DNA of 34,807 nt from an uncultured Cetobacterium sp. (GTDB lineage Bacteria > Fusobacteriota > Fusobacteriia > Fusobacteriales > Fusobacteriaceae), in assembly GCA_934085975.1 (NCBI GenBank), contig CAKOHT010000016.1:1-34807 (forward strand). Reading direction: 5' to 3'. The notes below the pieces were generated by a model. It was given only the letters and a program-made list of their open reading frames with translations. It was not told the DNA's origin and ran no database searches. The number at the start of each line of letters is the position of its first letter. Within the stretch, counting starts at the first letter, position 1. Positions 21,021 to 28,487 of the stretch are shown piece by piece. The translations under genes were made by a program, and so were the position numbers.

Positions 21021-22016
21021 ATGGAATCGATATTATTTCCTGTTTTATCATTGGGAGGAACAGGGTTAGCAATGGGACTATTTTTAGCCTATGCTTCTAA
21101 GAAGTTTGAAGTGAAGGTTGATAAAAAGGTAGAAGCTATTCAAGAGATACTTCCCGGAATAAATTGTGGAGCGTGTGGGTATCCGGGGTGCTCTGGTTAT
21201 GCTGAAGCTATCGCTTTAAATGGTGCAGAAATGACAGCCTGCTCACCAGGAGGACCGGCAGTAGCAGAGGAAATAGCGAAAGTTATGGGTGCTACGGTTG
21301 ACACATCTGGACCCAAAATGGTAGCAAAGTTACTATGTCAGGGTGACTGTACAAGAACAAGTAAAACATATGAATTTGAAGGAGAAGTAACAACTTGTGC
21401 TGCGATAAATTTGTATGCAGGCGGAGATAAATCTTGTAAATACGGTTGTTTGGGATATGGGGATTGTGTTAAGGTTTGTCCAGTAGATGCGATAACAGTT
21501 ACCGAAAAAGGGATTGTAAATATAGATGAAGAGAAGTGTGTATCATGTAAAAAATGTGTAACAACATGTCCAAAAAGATTGATAGAGATGTTACCGTTGG
21601 ATAAAAGAGTGACGGTTAATTGTATGTCAAGAGATAAGGGTGTAGTTGCTAGAAAATCTTGTACAGTTGCATGTATAGCTTGTGGACTTTGTCAAAAAGC
21701 CTGCCCAGTAGATGCAATTGAAATAAAAAATAATGTGGCGAGAATAAATCCAGAGAAATGTGTAGAGTGTGGACTGTGTGCTGTAAAATGTCCAACTAAA
21801 GCTATCAATAGCGAAGTTAAAGAGATAAAAAAGGCAGAGATAATTGAGGAGAAATGTATAGGTTGTTCTGCTTGTGCCAGAGTTTGTCCAATGAAGTGTA
21901 TAGAGGGAGAGATTAAGCAGAAGTACAAAATTGATCAATCAAAATGTATAGGTTGTCAGTTGTGCTATGATAAATGTAAGTTCTCTGCTATAAAAATGAA
22001 TATTCAAAATATATAA
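21021..22016 (+). CDS. rnfB: Rnf complex subunit RnfB, multi-cluster form
   Basis: The 331-residue ferredoxin-accepting subunit. One N-terminal membrane helix is followed by a four-cysteine [4Fe-4S] site (Cys49, 52, 57, 74). Then come six ferredoxin-like cysteine groups, at about 139-153, 173-183, 214-228, 247-257, 279-289 and 309-319. This resembles the long acetogen/clostridial RnfB and not the ~190-residue proteobacterial RsxB, and would let the arm carry electrons over a chain of clusters. GGAGG precedes the ATG. The operon ends here with a bidirectional terminator. Confidence 0.95.
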   Translation: MESILFPVLSLGGTGLAMGLFLAYASKKFEVKVDKKVEAIQEILPGINCGACGYPGCSGYAEAIALNGAEMTACSPGGPAVAEEIAKVMGATVDTSGPKMVAKLLCQGDCTRTSKTYEFEGEVTTCAAINLYAGGDKSCKYGCLGYGDCVKVCPVDAITVTEKGIVNIDEEKCVSCKKCVTTCPKRLIEMLPLDKRVTVNCMSRDKGVVARKSCTVACIACGLCQKACPVDAIEIKNNVARINPEKCVECGLCAVKCPTKAINSEVKEIKKAEIIEEKCIGCSACARVCPMKCIEGEIKQKYKIDQSKCIGCQLCYDKCKFSAIKMNIQNI

Positions 22017-22046
22017 AAAAAGATGAGGGGGTTCCTCATCTTTTTT
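22015..22046. terminator. bidirectional terminator, rnfB and ridA
   Basis: Stem GATGAGG (22022-22028) / CCTCATC (22034-22040), loop GGGTT, flanked by A6 on the left and T6 on the right. It serves the rightward rnf operon and the leftward ridA gene, whose stop codons lie at its two edges. Confidence 0.88.
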
Positions 22047-22422
22047 ATTTTACAGCGATAACTTCAATTTCAACTTTAACATCTCTAGGTAATCTGGCAA
22101 CTTCAACACACGCCCTAGCAGGTTTAACTTCTCCTAAATATTCTGCGTAAACTTCATTGATAGCAGCAAAATCGTTCATATCTTTAATGAAAACTCCAGC
22201 TTTAACAACGTCTTTTAATGAGTATCCAGCCTCTTCTAAAATCGCTTTAACGTTTTCTAGAGACTGTTTAGTTTGTTCTTTAACATCATCAGATACGATA
22301 GTCATAGTCTCAGGGACGAATGGAATTTGTCCAGAAACATATAGTGTCCCATTTACTTCGATTGCTTGTGAGTAAGGACCAATAGCTGCCGGAGCTTTGC
22401 TAGTGTTGATAACTTTTTTCAT
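22045..22422 (-). CDS. ridA: RidA-family enamine/imine deaminase
   Basis: A 125-residue protein that hydrolyses reactive 2-aminoacrylate/enamine intermediates, such as those made by serine and threonine dehydratases, protecting PLP enzymes. The family signature [12 protein letters not shown] carries the substrate-carboxylate arginine (Arg103). [20 protein letters not shown] is at about 15-34. The ATG has GGGAGG nine bases upstream. Single gene, converging on the rnf operon. A link to the nearby serine deaminase is plausible, but they are 6 kb apart and separately transcribed; SdaA is Fe-S based and not PLP based. Confidence 0.94.
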   Translation of the reverse strand: MKKVINTSKAPAAIGPYSQAIEVNGTLYVSGQIPFVPETMTIVSDDVKEQTKQSLENVKAILEEAGYSLKDVVKAGVFIKDMNDFAAINEVYAEYLGEVKPARACVEVARLPRDVKVEIEVIAVK

Positions 22423-22456
22423 TATAAATACCTCCCAGTTAAATTTAGATAATCAA

Positions 22457-22485
22457 ATTCTAACATAAAATTATTACATAAACAA
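22457..22485 (-). promoter_or_regulatory. promoter of ridA
   Basis: Reading leftward: TTGTTT (22480-22485), 17 bases, TAGAAT (22457-22462) with an extended TGT. The TAGAAT lies 35 bases upstream of the ridA ATG. An 8-bp inverted repeat adjoins the -35. Confidence 0.6.
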
Positions 22486-22508
22486 CCTACAAAATACTAA
22501 TTTGTAGG
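22486..22508. repeat. inverted repeat adjoining ridA -35
   Basis: CCTACAAA (22486-22493) / TTTGTAGG (22501-22508) with a 7-base spacer. It abuts the predicted ridA -35 element, a position suiting a transcription factor site. It is not followed by a T-run in either direction, so it is not a terminator. Confidence 0.5.
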
Positions 22509-22663
22509 AGGTGCAGAAATAACGTTTGTGAAGAAAGGTTCATGTTTTTATAAAAAATATTCAGATAAAAAACTGAAAAGAAATAATAATGTAAAGTATA
22601 AATTAAATGTGTTAAACATATGTTGAAATGTTTTAAAAATAAACATAAATTTTAAAAAAATAC

Positions 22664-22692
22664 TTTACTTTTTATAAAATGTAGGGTATAAT
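22664..22692 (+). promoter_or_regulatory. promoter of the PTS_EIIC_2-like gene
   Basis: TTTACT (22664-22669), 17 bases, TATAAT (22687-22692), located 75-103 bases upstream of the start codon. The resulting leader would include the hairpin at 22720-22750. Confidence 0.6.
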
Positions 22693-22719
22693 CAATTCTG
22701 TGAGAAAAAAGTCAAAATT

Positions 22720-22750
22720 GATATATTGTTATTTTTTTAACAAGTATATC
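22720..22750 (+). repeat. leader stem-loop before PTS_EIIC_2-like gene
   Basis: GATATATTGTTA (22720-22731) pairs with TAACAAGTATATC (22738-22750) as a 12-bp stem with one bulged C and a six-T loop. It ends five bases before the GGAAAGAGGG ribosome binding region, so it could affect mRNA stability or translation. There is no T-run after the stem. Confidence 0.5.
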
Positions 22751-22766
22751 GAAGGAAAGAGGGAAA

Positions 22767-23780
22767 ATGGAATTATTAAAAGGTACAGTATTATTATTAT
22801 TGGTTTTAGCATTTTTTACTGGATTTAGTTTAAAAGCACCAAAAGGAATGAAAGCTATGGGAGCGCTAGCGGGAGCAGCGACAGCGAGTTTCTTAGTAGA
22901 AGCTTTTCAATTATATGTTGGTGGAGATCTTTTAGGAATTAAATTTTTAGGAGAGGTTGGGGCGTCAGCAGGATCAATGGGAGGAGTTGCAGCAGCAATT
23001 TTAGTACCATTAGCTTTAGGAGTGAGCCCAGTTTATGCCGTTATGTTAGGTGTAGTTTGTGGAGGAATGGGAATCATCCCTGGATTTATTGCCGGATATG
23101 TAATGTCATTTATTATTCCTAAATTAGAAGAAAAAATTCCTGATGGATTGGATTTGATAGTAATTATTTGTTTAGCAGCACCTTTAGGAAGAGGAATAGC
23201 TCAGTTTGTTTCTCCGGGAGTTACATTTGCTTTACAAACGATTGGAGATATAATTATAGCAGCTCAATCGGCTAGTCCGTACGTAATGGCATTTATCTTG
23301 GGAGGAGTTATAACAGTGGTTGCTACAGCTCCAATAAGTTCAATGGCTTTAACAGCAATGTTAGGATTAACTGGTTTACCAATGGCAATAGGAGCATTGT
23401 CAGTAATGGCATCGTCATTTATGAATTATGTATTCTTCGATAGAATGAAATTTGGAGATAGATCGACAACAATAGCAGTAGCTATTGAACCATTGACTCA
23501 AGCAGATATAATTTCTGCAAATCCAATTCCAGTGTTTGCTACAAACTTCATTGGTGGGGGAATAGCTGGTATGATAGTAAACTACTTTGGATTAATCAAC
23601 AATGCAACTGGAACAGCTACACCAATCGCTGGATTCGCAGTAATGTTTGGATTTAATCCTGCTAAAGAGGTATTAATAACAGCTGGATTGTGTGCGATAG
23701 CTGGTATAGCAACAGGATATGTGGGATCAATTGTATTTAAAAATTATAAAATTAAGACTGTTGCCGAAATAAGAGGGTAA
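22767..23780 (+). CDS. PTS_EIIC_2 / PfoR-like membrane protein
   Basis: A 337-residue, highly hydrophobic, glycine- and alanine-rich protein with about nine or ten membrane segments, of the PTS_EIIC_2 family that includes the PfoS/R 'toxin regulator' proteins. Typical features are FSLKAPKGMKAMGALAGAATASFLVEAF at the N-terminus, GEVGASAGSMGGVAAAILVPLALG, and the NPIPVFATNFIGGG block. No EIIA or EIIB partners are near, and the domain lacks evident phosphorylation sites, so real phosphotransferase activity is unlikely or unproven. Monocistronic with its own promoter and terminator. Substrate unknown. Confidence 0.82.
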   Translation: MELLKGTVLLLLVLAFFTGFSLKAPKGMKAMGALAGAATASFLVEAFQLYVGGDLLGIKFLGEVGASAGSMGGVAAAILVPLALGVSPVYAVMLGVVCGGMGIIPGFIAGYVMSFIIPKLEEKIPDGLDLIVIICLAAPLGRGIAQFVSPGVTFALQTIGDIIIAAQSASPYVMAFILGGVITVVATAPISSMALTAMLGLTGLPMAIGALSVMASSFMNYVFFDRMKFGDRSTTIAVAIEPLTQADIISANPIPVFATNFIGGGIAGMIVNYFGLINNATGTATPIAGFAVMFGFNPAKEVLITAGLCAIAGIATGYVGSIVFKNYKIKTVAEIRG

Positions 23781-23787
23781 TAGCTAT

Positions 23788-23821
23788 TAAAAAAGTTCCA
23801 GTTCTGCTGGAACTTTTTTTT
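23788..23821 (+). terminator. intrinsic terminator
   Basis: Stem AGTTCCAG (23794-23801) / CTGGAACT (23807-23814), loop TTCTG, extended by flanking A- and T-runs, ending in eight Ts. It ends the PTS_EIIC_2-like gene. Confidence 0.9.
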
Positions 23822-23830
23822 AGTAAAAGT

Positions 23831-23859
23831 TTGATAAATTATAAAAAATAATGTATACT
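23831..23859 (+). promoter_or_regulatory. promoter of the nhaC-like gene
   Basis: TTGATA (23831-23836), 17 bases, TATACT (23854-23859), 38 bases before the start codon and directly after a terminator. A close match to the sigma70 consensus. Confidence 0.7.
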
Positions 23860-23896
23860 CATAAAAATATACAAAAAATAAAAAAAGGGGGAAAAA

Positions 23897-25201
23897 ATGA
23901 ACACAAAGACGAAGGGAAATTTTACGGGATTGATTCCTTTTTTAGTTTTCGTTGGACTCTATTTAGGAAGTGGAATTATTTTAGATTCTATGGGTGTAGA
24001 GTTGGCATTTTATCAATTGCCAGCACCAATTGCTATTTTTCCTGGAATAGTTGTAGCTTTTTTATTGTTCAGAGGTAGCATAAAAGAGAAATTTGAAACT
24101 TTTTTAGAAGGGTGTGGGCATCAGGATATTATAACAATGTGTATAATATATTTATTAGCTGGTGGCTTTGCAATTGTATCGAAATCCATGGGTGGAGTAG
24201 ATTCAACAGTTAACTTAGGATTGACATATGTACCTTCTCATTATATAGCTCCGGGATTATTTGTAATTGCCGGATTTATTTCAACAGCCACAGGGACATC
24301 TGTGGGTTCAATTGTATCTTTGGCACCGATAGCTGTTGGATTGGCAGAAAAAAGTGGAGTTTCAATGTCATTGGTTTTGGCAGCTTTAATGGGTGGAGCA
24401 ATGTTTGGAGACAACCTTTCAATAATTTCTGATACAACAATTGCTGCAACAAGAACTCAAGGCGTTGATATGAAAGATAAATTCAAAGTAAATATAAAAA
24501 TTGCAGCACCTGCAGCAATTTTGACGTTGATACTTCTAATAATTTTTGGAAGACCTGAAATAGCTCCAGAAACTGAGGTATATGCTTTTAATATAATAAA
24601 AGTTCTACCATATATATTTGTTTTAACTCTTTCTTTAATAGGGATAAACGTTTTTGTGGTGTTGACAGCAGGAATAGCACTGTCTGGAGCTATAGGATTA
24701 TTCTACGGAGACTTTACTTGGTTGGGATATGCCAAGGAAATTTACAATGGGTTCACAGGGATGACGGAGATATTTTTATTATCTCTTTTGACGGGTGGAT
24801 TGGCTTCATTGGTGACAAAAGCTGGTGGAGTAGATTGGATAATGAGTGCAATTGAAAGAAGAATAAAAGGAGTTAAAAGTGCTCAGATAGGAATGGCTCT
24901 GTTGGTTACTTTAACGGATATGGCTGTAGCAAATAACACCGTAGCTATAATAATAAATGGACCAATAGCTAAGACGATATCTGATAAATATGGGGTAGAC
25001 CCTAAAAAAAGTGCGTCAGTTTTAGATATATTTTCGTGTATTGCTCAGGGAGCGATTCCTTATGGAGCTCAGATGCTTATAATGCTGAGTTTTGCAGGAG
25101 GCAAAGTTTCTCCGTTTGATATAATACCATTGTTATGGTATCAAATGATACTGGGTGTATTTACAGTGATATATATATTTTATAATCCAAAAGAATCGTA
25201 A
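23897..25201 (+). CDS. nhaC: NhaC-family Na+/H+ antiporter
   Basis: A 434-residue inner-membrane antiporter of the NhaC group, with about eleven hydrophobic segments. The core signature ALMGGAMFGDNLSIISDTTIAATRTQGVDMKDKF lies around residues 163-196 and is the family's ion-binding region. A second half-site, TDMAVANNTVAIIINGPIAKTIS, is near 337-359. Family members exchange Na+ for H+, and some exchange organic acids or amino acids, so the exact substrate is open. GGGGGAAAAAA precedes the ATG. A flippase gene follows after 15 bases, probably co-transcribed. Confidence 0.87.
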   Translation: MNTKTKGNFTGLIPFLVFVGLYLGSGIILDSMGVELAFYQLPAPIAIFPGIVVAFLLFRGSIKEKFETFLEGCGHQDIITMCIIYLLAGGFAIVSKSMGGVDSTVNLGLTYVPSHYIAPGLFVIAGFISTATGTSVGSIVSLAPIAVGLAEKSGVSMSLVLAALMGGAMFGDNLSIISDTTIAATRTQGVDMKDKFKVNIKIAAPAAILTLILLIIFGRPEIAPETEVYAFNIIKVLPYIFVLTLSLIGINVFVVLTAGIALSGAIGLFYGDFTWLGYAKEIYNGFTGMTEIFLLSLLTGGLASLVTKAGGVDWIMSAIERRIKGVKSAQIGMALLVTLTDMAVANNTVAIIINGPIAKTISDKYGVDPKKSASVLDIFSCIAQGAIPYGAQMLIMLSFAGGKVSPFDIIPLLWYQMILGVFTVIYIFYNPKES

Positions 25202-25216
25202 AAAGGAAGATGTCAG

Positions 25217-26659
25217 ATGTCAGTTTCTAAAAATTATCTTTATAACGTTCTACTAATAATAAGTAATACAATTTTTCCAATAATAACTTTTCCATATGTA
25301 TCTCGGGTATTGATGCCGGAGTACTTGGGAAAGGTATACTTTGTACAAGGTGTTGTAGCCTATTTTTTAATCCTTTCAGTCTTGGGAGCTCCAAATTATG
25401 GAATAAAGGAGTTATCTAAAGCTAGAGGAATCGGAGATTGGCTCGAATTTAAAAAAATATTTACAGAGTTATTTGTAATGACAATTTTAAGCAGTGTGGG
25501 TTCTTTAGCTCTTTTATTAATCACAGTTCAAATATATGGAAAGTTCTATCAAGAGAGATTAATATTTTATATTTTTGCAATTCAAGTCTTGTTTGAGTGT
25601 TTTCATATAAATCATTTTTTTGTTGTTATGGAAAATCATAAAAGAAGATTAATAAGATCATTCACAATTAGAATTTTATCACTGGGATTTTTGTTTTATT
25701 TTATAAAAACTCCAAAGGATTATTATCTATATGCTTTACTTTTAGTGGTTCCAGAGGTATTGGCAAGAATCATAGATGTAATTAGTATGAGAAAATATTT
25801 TTATTTTAAGAATTTGAATTTCAAAAGACATACGAAGAGTATGTTTATAATTTTTCTATATATTTTTACGATAGGTATATATGGAAGTATTGATACAACA
25901 ATGTTGGGGATTATGGTGGACGACAGTGAAGTTGGATTGTATACGGCAGCTGTTAAAATGTATAAGATGGTGTTACCAGTGATTTTAACTTTAGGGACAG
26001 TGTTATCGCCTAGAATAATTGGAGCTATCAAGAAAAAGGAAAAAGAGAATATATATATAAATATGGATATTTTTATAGATTACTGCTTTATAGTTGGAGT
26101 TCCAGCGACTTTATTAATGATGATTTTAGCCAGAGAGTTCACACTTTTATTCTCTGGTCCAGATTTTAAAGGGGCAATAGAAACAATGATTATAATGTCG
26201 CCATGTTTAGGTTTTTTAGCCTTGGGTTCTTTTATTGGTGGACAGGTTTTATTACCAAATGATTTAGAAAAAGATATATTGATAATATCCATACTTGGTG
26301 TAATCTTAAATATAGGACTGAACTATTTTTTTATTCCAGTTTACTTGAGGAATGGAGCAGCTTTAGCAACCTTGATCACTGAAATAATAGTTGCATTAAT
26401 CAAAGTTAGAAAAATGAAGAAACTGTATAAGGATTATAAACTTTTGACAAAAGATAGAGTTATTACAGTTCTTGTTGGAATTGCAATAGCCTATGGAATA
26501 TATTTAAAAGTTGGATACATCAGAAATTTTGGAAATTTAGTATCTTTATTAACAGTTCCTGTAATATATGGAATTCTATATTTCTCTATACTTATTGTAT
26601 TGAAAAATAAGAGAATTTTAAGTTGGATTGGATTGATAAAAAAAAGATTGCATATTTAG
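25217..26659 (+). CDS. Wzx-like polysaccharide flippase
   Basis: A 480-residue membrane protein with about 12-14 predicted helices. The N-terminus NVLLIISNTIFPIITFPYVSRVLMPEYLGKVYF is typical of the MVF/MATE-like Wzx (RfbX) flippases that move lipid-linked oligosaccharides across the inner membrane. SIDTTMLGIMVDDSEVGLYTAAVKM (around 225-249) is the other family block. No glycosyltransferase, polymerase or sugar-nucleotide gene is nearby, which is unusual. The ATG at 25217 has AAGGAAG about nine bases upstream. A terminator overlaps the 3' end. Confidence 0.86.
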   Translation: MSVSKNYLYNVLLIISNTIFPIITFPYVSRVLMPEYLGKVYFVQGVVAYFLILSVLGAPNYGIKELSKARGIGDWLEFKKIFTELFVMTILSSVGSLALLLITVQIYGKFYQERLIFYIFAIQVLFECFHINHFFVVMENHKRRLIRSFTIRILSLGFLFYFIKTPKDYYLYALLLVVPEVLARIIDVISMRKYFYFKNLNFKRHTKSMFIIFLYIFTIGIYGSIDTTMLGIMVDDSEVGLYTAAVKMYKMVLPVILTLGTVLSPRIIGAIKKKEKENIYINMDIFIDYCFIVGVPATLLMMILAREFTLLFSGPDFKGAIETMIIMSPCLGFLALGSFIGGQVLLPNDLEKDILIISILGVILNIGLNYFFIPVYLRNGAALATLITEIIVALIKVRKMKKLYKDYKLLTKDRVITVLVGIAIAYGIYLKVGYIRNFGNLVSLLTVPVIYGILYFSILIVLKNKRILSWIGLIKKRLHI

Positions 26660-26675
26660 TGCAATCTTTTTATTT
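26642..26675 (+). terminator. terminator overlapping the flippase end
   Basis: Stem AAAAGATTGCA (26642-26652) / TGCAATCTTTT (26660-26670), followed by TATTTTTT. It includes the last codons and stop of the flippase gene. Flanking A-runs mean it may also terminate the convergent hsdS. Confidence 0.85.
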
Positions 26676-27779
26676 TTTAAAGGTAAGTAGCTTATCACGA
26701 TAATACTCATATTGTCTTTGACGTGCCTCTATCTCTGCTGGTAATCCTGTTTTAATATCATTTACAAGAGTATCAAATCTATCAAGGATATCCACAATAC
26801 GCTGTTGTTCTTCAAGAGGCGGAACAGGGATAGAGTAACGCATTATTGCATCTTTACTTCCACGTGGCATTTTAGCACCTTTGACATTTTGCATATTATA
26901 GTTGAAAAACTTTTCAGCGCATAAAAGTACATATAAATATTTAGGCAATAATTTGTCCCTTATAGGTTGAATTACTAAAACGTCTCCATTTGTCCCTCCA
27001 CAAGTATCCGAAAACCAAATTTTTTTTAAATAAGGTCTTATATTTCCTATCAAGATATTATTTTTTTCATATTTTGTTAGTCTCCCTTCTGTCGGTACAT
27101 AATTTGAATCTGTTTTTCCTTGTCTATCTTGTAAAAGATTATCGACACCTATGTAGGTAGTTTTATCAACTTGAATTGCGTTAATTCTATCTTTTGAATA
27201 TTGAGCAACTTCATTTAGTTGAAATATAGGAACCTCTTCTCCAAAAGTAAGTAAACTTTCTCTATAATATTCGTACTGTTGTTTTCTCATTGTAAGCTCA
27301 GTTGTAAGCTCAGTTGTAAGCTCAGCAAATGTATCTAAAATACGCACAATCTCCTCTTGTACTGGTAGCGGTGGGATTGGAAAAGAAATTTTATTTAACA
27401 CTGCTTGTGTCAAACTTGGTACTCCACCAGCAATATTATATTTCTCAAGATGTTCTTTTTGCAGATAATAAAAAACAAATTTTGGAATTACAATATCTGT
27501 ATATATTTCTGTGTAAAAAATTGTATCTACTGTCCAAAATGGTTTTTCTACATAATATAATTTGTCTATAGACCCTTTTCTAGGAATTAATACTGATGGT
27601 TTATTTAAAACAAAAACATCTATATATGCTATAATACCTCCAGAACCGTAAACTGGAATATTGCCTTCTTTAAATTGTTTGTAATCTTTTCCATTTTTTA
27701 TTTTAAGAACATCTGATAAAGTTTTATACTCAACTCCATTAGGACAAAGCTTGTTGATAAGTTGTTCCAATTTACTCAT
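26670..27779 (-). CDS. hsdS: orphan type I restriction specificity subunit HsdS
   Basis: A 369-residue DNA-recognition subunit of a type I restriction-modification system. It has two target recognition domains (about 17-140 and 190-320), each followed by a conserved helical spacer (IPPLPVQEEIVRILDTF... and VPPLEEQQRIVDILDRFD...). Between the halves is the four-residue repeat FAEL-TTEL-TTEL, equivalent to the TAEL repeats of the type IC enzyme EcoR124I, whose copy number sets the spacer length of the target. The DNA there is a 12-bp tandem repeat (27289-27324). The ATG overlaps the TGA of a short hsdM remnant (ATGA). No intact hsdM or hsdR is present in the window, so the subunit would need a methylase from elsewhere. 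Confidence 0.93.
   Translation of the reverse strand: MSKLEQLINKLCPNGVEYKTLSDVLKIKNGKDYKQFKEGNIPVYGSGGIIAYIDVFVLNKPSVLIPRKGSIDKLYYVEKPFWTVDTIFYTEIYTDIVIPKFVFYYLQKEHLEKYNIAGGVPSLTQAVLNKISFPIPPLPVQEEIVRILDTFAELTTELTTELTMRKQQYEYYRESLLTFGEEVPIFQLNEVAQYSKDRINAIQVDKTTYIGVDNLLQDRQGKTDSNYVPTEGRLTKYEKNNILIGNIRPYLKKIWFSDTCGGTNGDVLVIQPIRDKLLPKYLYVLLCAEKFFNYNMQNVKGAKMPRGSKDAIMRYSIPVPPLEEQQRIVDILDRFDTLVNDIKTGLPAEIEARQRQYEYYRDKLLTFKK
27289..27324. repeat. 12-bp tandem repeat inside hsdS (3 copies)
   Basis: Three direct copies of a 12-base unit, GTTGTAAGCTCA as read on the + strand (27289-27300 differs at its first base; 27301-27312 and 27313-27324 are identical). Each unit encodes four residues of the spacer helix between the two DNA-recognition halves. 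In-frame slippage would change copy number without breaking the gene. Confidence 0.9.
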
Positions 27780-27862
27780 ACGATTTCACCTGTTGAACTA
27801 CGAACATCATTGACTATTTTCCAAATTTGTGATTGTAATTCAGCTCTTTGTGTACTTGACAT
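27776..27862 (-). pseudogene. hsdM: hsdM remnant (28 codons)
   Basis: Reading leftward from ATG 27860-27862 behind a strong GGAGG, the peptide begins MSSTQRAELQSQIWKIVNDVR. This matches the conserved N-terminus of type I methyltransferase subunits (QRAELxxQIWxIANDVRG...). After Arg21 similarity stops; seven more residues (SSTGEIV) lead to a TGA that overlaps the hsdS ATG by four bases. Roughly 480-500 codons, including all SAM-binding and NPPF catalytic motifs, are missing. The retained ATGA junction suggests an internal deletion joining the 5' end to the native 3' end; this last point is inference. Confidence 0.75.
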
Positions 27863-28218
27863 TTTTTCCTCCATCTATTTCATAAGCAACTTTATAACCC
27901 ATAGAGGTTTCTGCTTGAATTCCTACCCTATTTTATCAAAACGCCCTGAGAAAACCTCTTCCTCTATTAGGGAGGTGGTAGTTCACTTTTTAACTGATTT
28001 TAGCATTAATACAAACGGGTGTCAAGAAGGTTCATCTAGAGGCGAGAGACTTCTCGCCCTAATATTGTTAAAAGGAAAATACTCGAATAAAGCCACAGAA
28101 AATTGTTTTAATAATAATTGCGATAAATTTGTTGAAAAAATTGAAAAAAAGATTATAGTATAAGTAATTATGAAGCTGTTTATTATATAAATGCTTTATT
28201 AAAAAAGGAGGTTTTATA
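27863..28218. other. gene-poor stretch, probable mobile-element debris
   Basis: No convincing gene is visible. It contains the hairpin GGCGAGA-GACT-TCTCGCC (28041-28058), with no T-run on either side, and a GC-richer block (about 27950-28060) unlike its AT-rich surroundings. The hairpin and the sequence before it recall the right end of an IS200/IS605-type element, but no transposase fragment can be named. A rightward reading frame runs through it without a ribosome binding site or recognisable domain. A weak promoter for the next gene lies near its end. Confidence 0.4.
28132..28159 (+). promoter_or_regulatory. possible promoter of the 78-residue gene
   Basis: TTGAAA (28132-28137), 16 bases, TATAGT (28154-28159), about 60 bases before the GTG start. 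AT-rich surroundings make chance matches common. Confidence 0.4.
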
Positions 28219-28455
28219 GTGGATAAATTTGTAGAATTAGATTTTCAAGGTAAACTCCAAGAAATAGAGGTAAGTTTAAAGAATAAGAACAGATTTAATG
28301 AGTATCAACTTTATTATAACTCTTTATGCCAAAAAGATATTTTTTTAGAGGATGAAGTAATTGAAGTTAATAAAGTTTTTAAAGAAAAGTTAGAAGCTGA
28401 TGGAGAACACGAGTTTTTAGAAGCTTTAATACATGTGGGTTTTTTTGATGAGTAA
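28219..28455 (+). CDS. small acidic hypothetical protein
   Basis: A 78-residue soluble protein, rich in Glu, Asp and Lys, with no signal peptide, membrane segment or cysteine pair (one Cys only). It appears mainly helical. I do not recognise a family. The start is GTG 28219 with AAGGAGG seven bases upstream, which is a strong site and the best argument that it is real. It stands alone, rightward, between the restriction remnant and the leftward DUF2325 gene. It could be an accessory gene brought in with the decayed restriction locus, for example an immunity or antirestriction-type protein, but nothing in the sequence shows this. Confidence 0.65.
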   Translation: MDKFVELDFQGKLQEIEVSLKNKNRFNEYQLYYNSLCQKDIFLEDEVIEVNKVFKEKLEADGEHEFLEALIHVGFFDE

Positions 28456-28487
28456 GTCTTTTGGACAAACTAGTTCAAAAAAAAGAA

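Noticed and set aside
27762..28163. 133-codon rightward reading frame beside hsdS
   Set aside because: It starts antisense to hsdS and the hsdM stub, has no ribosome binding site and no recognisable domain; treated as debris.
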